This document shows positions 63,201-64,000 of a stretch of 64,000 bases of DNA, one piece after another. Made by a program: the position numbers and the translations under genes. Every line of letters starts with the position of its first letter. Positions within the stretch are counted from its first letter, which is position 1. Under the pieces are notes generated by a model, which ran no database searches, was not told where the DNA came from, and saw only the letters and a program-made list of their open reading frames with translations. Source of the stretch: Sphagnum compactum (lineage: Eukaryota; Bryophyta; Sphagnopsida; Sphagnales); the NCBI GenBank assembly GCA_965153455.1, contig OZ234498.1, positions 3,162,001 to 3,226,000 on the forward strand, read 5' to 3'.

Positions 63201-63934
63201 AAGAGTGGATGGAGCCTTCCTCTCTGTGCATTTATTACATTAGAAATCGGCAAAAATGGGTTAGAGGCGAGAAAATTATGGGCCCCCAAAGTAAGGGGGG
63301 AGTCGTTTTTACAAAAAATTATTAATCGAACAACTCATAACCTATTTTCGAACCCCTCAAAAAATCCTTAAATATTAATCTGTTGCCTTTAGAGTTAGAA
63401 GATGACGATTTCAAAGCAGTTTAAAAATCACTCAATTTGAAAATAAATAAATGAGAAAATTATGCACTAATGAAGTACGAGGGGTCAAAATGAAGAAAAT
63501 TGAAATAAAACGCGTTTTACAATTTGAAAAAATGTATTTTCTTTAATGCTCTTTTTTGACTACTCCTTTGGCTTTTCATTTCAAAGATGATTTGTAAAGC
63601 TTGAGAAGGTGCTCCTATAACATTTTAGATCACTCAAAAATGGAGAAGAATTGAGAAAGATACGCCAAAGTGTTCAATGATAGGCTAATTTTCGATGATG
63701 GGTCAGTTTTACCCTATTTGTATCCACAAGAAAGAAAGAAATTGGGATTGGCCATTGTTGATAGAGCACTTGCATATCAAAGTCTCATCATGTGTGCGAT
63801 ACATGACGACAACAAGCAAATTTTTTAAAAACATATATGTATGAGGAAGAAAGAAAAACCAACCTTACCGATGGAAAGTTAGGTGTATGATGAGATTTTT
63901 GTTGCATAGATTCTAGTTTTATAAGTTCTCGTAC
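60233..63934 (-). CDS. Unrecognised multi-exon gene, 3' part (5' end outside the window)
   Basis: Seven short minus-strand exons join in one frame: 63869-63934, 62973-63053, 62562-62717, 62026-62097, 60992-61060, 60825-60885 and 60233-60291, ending in TAA. About 187 residues are visible. Most borders are good, for example TACAG|GTACGA, TCG|GTAAGG, TTGTAG|ATG and CAG|GTAGGT. Segments include KLATFEVNLLVNNK, ATIHYFHVDEESGTITFENS, PIDVKTSYEIIEGDVLGLHI, QGQPIDNFSIWPDLL and a C-terminal SGAWYASGGGFYSRIFSPH. I do not recognise the family. There is no obvious membrane segment or catalytic signature. The exon ending at 60992 would need a GC donor (GAG|GCCTGT) or a slightly different border. The window edge cuts off the start. 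Evidence is frame continuity plus splice sites only. Confidence 0.5.
60543..60740 (+). repeat. Two-copy 106-bp repeat rich in GTTTAGGG
   Basis: The block starting GTATGTAGGGTTTAGGG at about 60543 repeats at about 60649 with few differences, and both copies carry GTTGTTGTTG upstream. It lies inside the last intron (60292-60824) of the unrecognised minus-strand gene. Confidence 0.8.
61290..61655 (+). repeat. 63-bp minisatellite with AAACCCTAA, six units
   Basis: The word AATTATAAGGTTTAATG starts near 61293, 61356, 61419, 61468, 61530 and 61593, giving a 62-63 bp period with one shortened unit. Each unit also contains TTTAAAACCCTAATT and usually TTTTAGGGTT. It sits in the intron between exons 62026-62097 and 60992-61060. 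Confidence 0.85.
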
Positions 63935-64000
63935 CTGTATTATTCAATTCCAACTATGAAAGGATTTAGCAAACATTCAATGTGCAAAGAAATTTTCACC

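Overview
The window is nuclear DNA of a land plant. Genes are split by many GT-AG introns, spacers are AT-rich, and interstitial AAACCCTAA/TTTAGGG (plant telomere-type) sequence is common. The best lineage clue is a gene at 47-54.5 kb that joins a PAS domain, an EDR1-type domain and a Raf-like kinase domain in one protein. That trimodular kinase is known as ANR/ARK/CTR1L from Physcomitrium and other early-diverging land plants and is absent from seed plants. I therefore infer a bryophyte, or less likely a lycophyte. I cannot name the species. || Layout. 1-3.48 kb: upstream spacer with nothing recognised. 3.48-17.42 kb (+): a complete 33-exon gene for an ACA8/9/10-type autoinhibited calcium ATPase, 1,109 codons as I assemble it. 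17.4-21.2 kb: 3' flank and small repeats, including a 21-bp perfect hairpin. 21.2-27.6 kb (-): an 8-exon gene for an ATG18f/g/h-like protein with WD40 and BCAS3 regions, about 1,198 aa. 27.6-29.2 kb: its leader/promoter side. 29.2-33.5 kb: AT-rich spacer with a 42-bp minisatellite. || 33.5-43.6 kb: a mobile-element-like cluster. Two near-identical 1.8-kb arms lie in inverted orientation. Each carries 88-bp tandem foldback repeats and a captured, intron-containing piece of a PI31-like proteasome-regulator gene. A third, internally collapsed copy lies at 41.1-41.96 kb. The cluster also holds two copies of a coiled-coil gene fragment, ten copies of a G/C-tract repeat, and a fragment with in-frame 129-bp repeats. 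43.9-46.0 kb holds a kinase-derived foldback that resembles a young miRNA precursor. || 47.2-54.56 kb (-): the trimodular Raf-like MAPKKK gene, 16 coding exons, with a non-canonical GC donor and a tandemly duplicated leader carrying extra ATGs. 54.9-60.2 kb: homopolymer tracts and minisatellites. 60.2-63.93 kb (-): the 3' end of a multi-exon gene I do not recognise, whose introns contain telomere-like minisatellites and whose 5' end lies beyond the window. || Known roles of the three recognised families are Ca2+ efflux, autophagy and ABA/ethylene/osmotic signalling. Nothing in the sequence shows that the neighbours are co-regulated. The most unusual content is the PI31-carrying inverted repeat, the kinase-derived hairpin and the unrecognised terminal gene.
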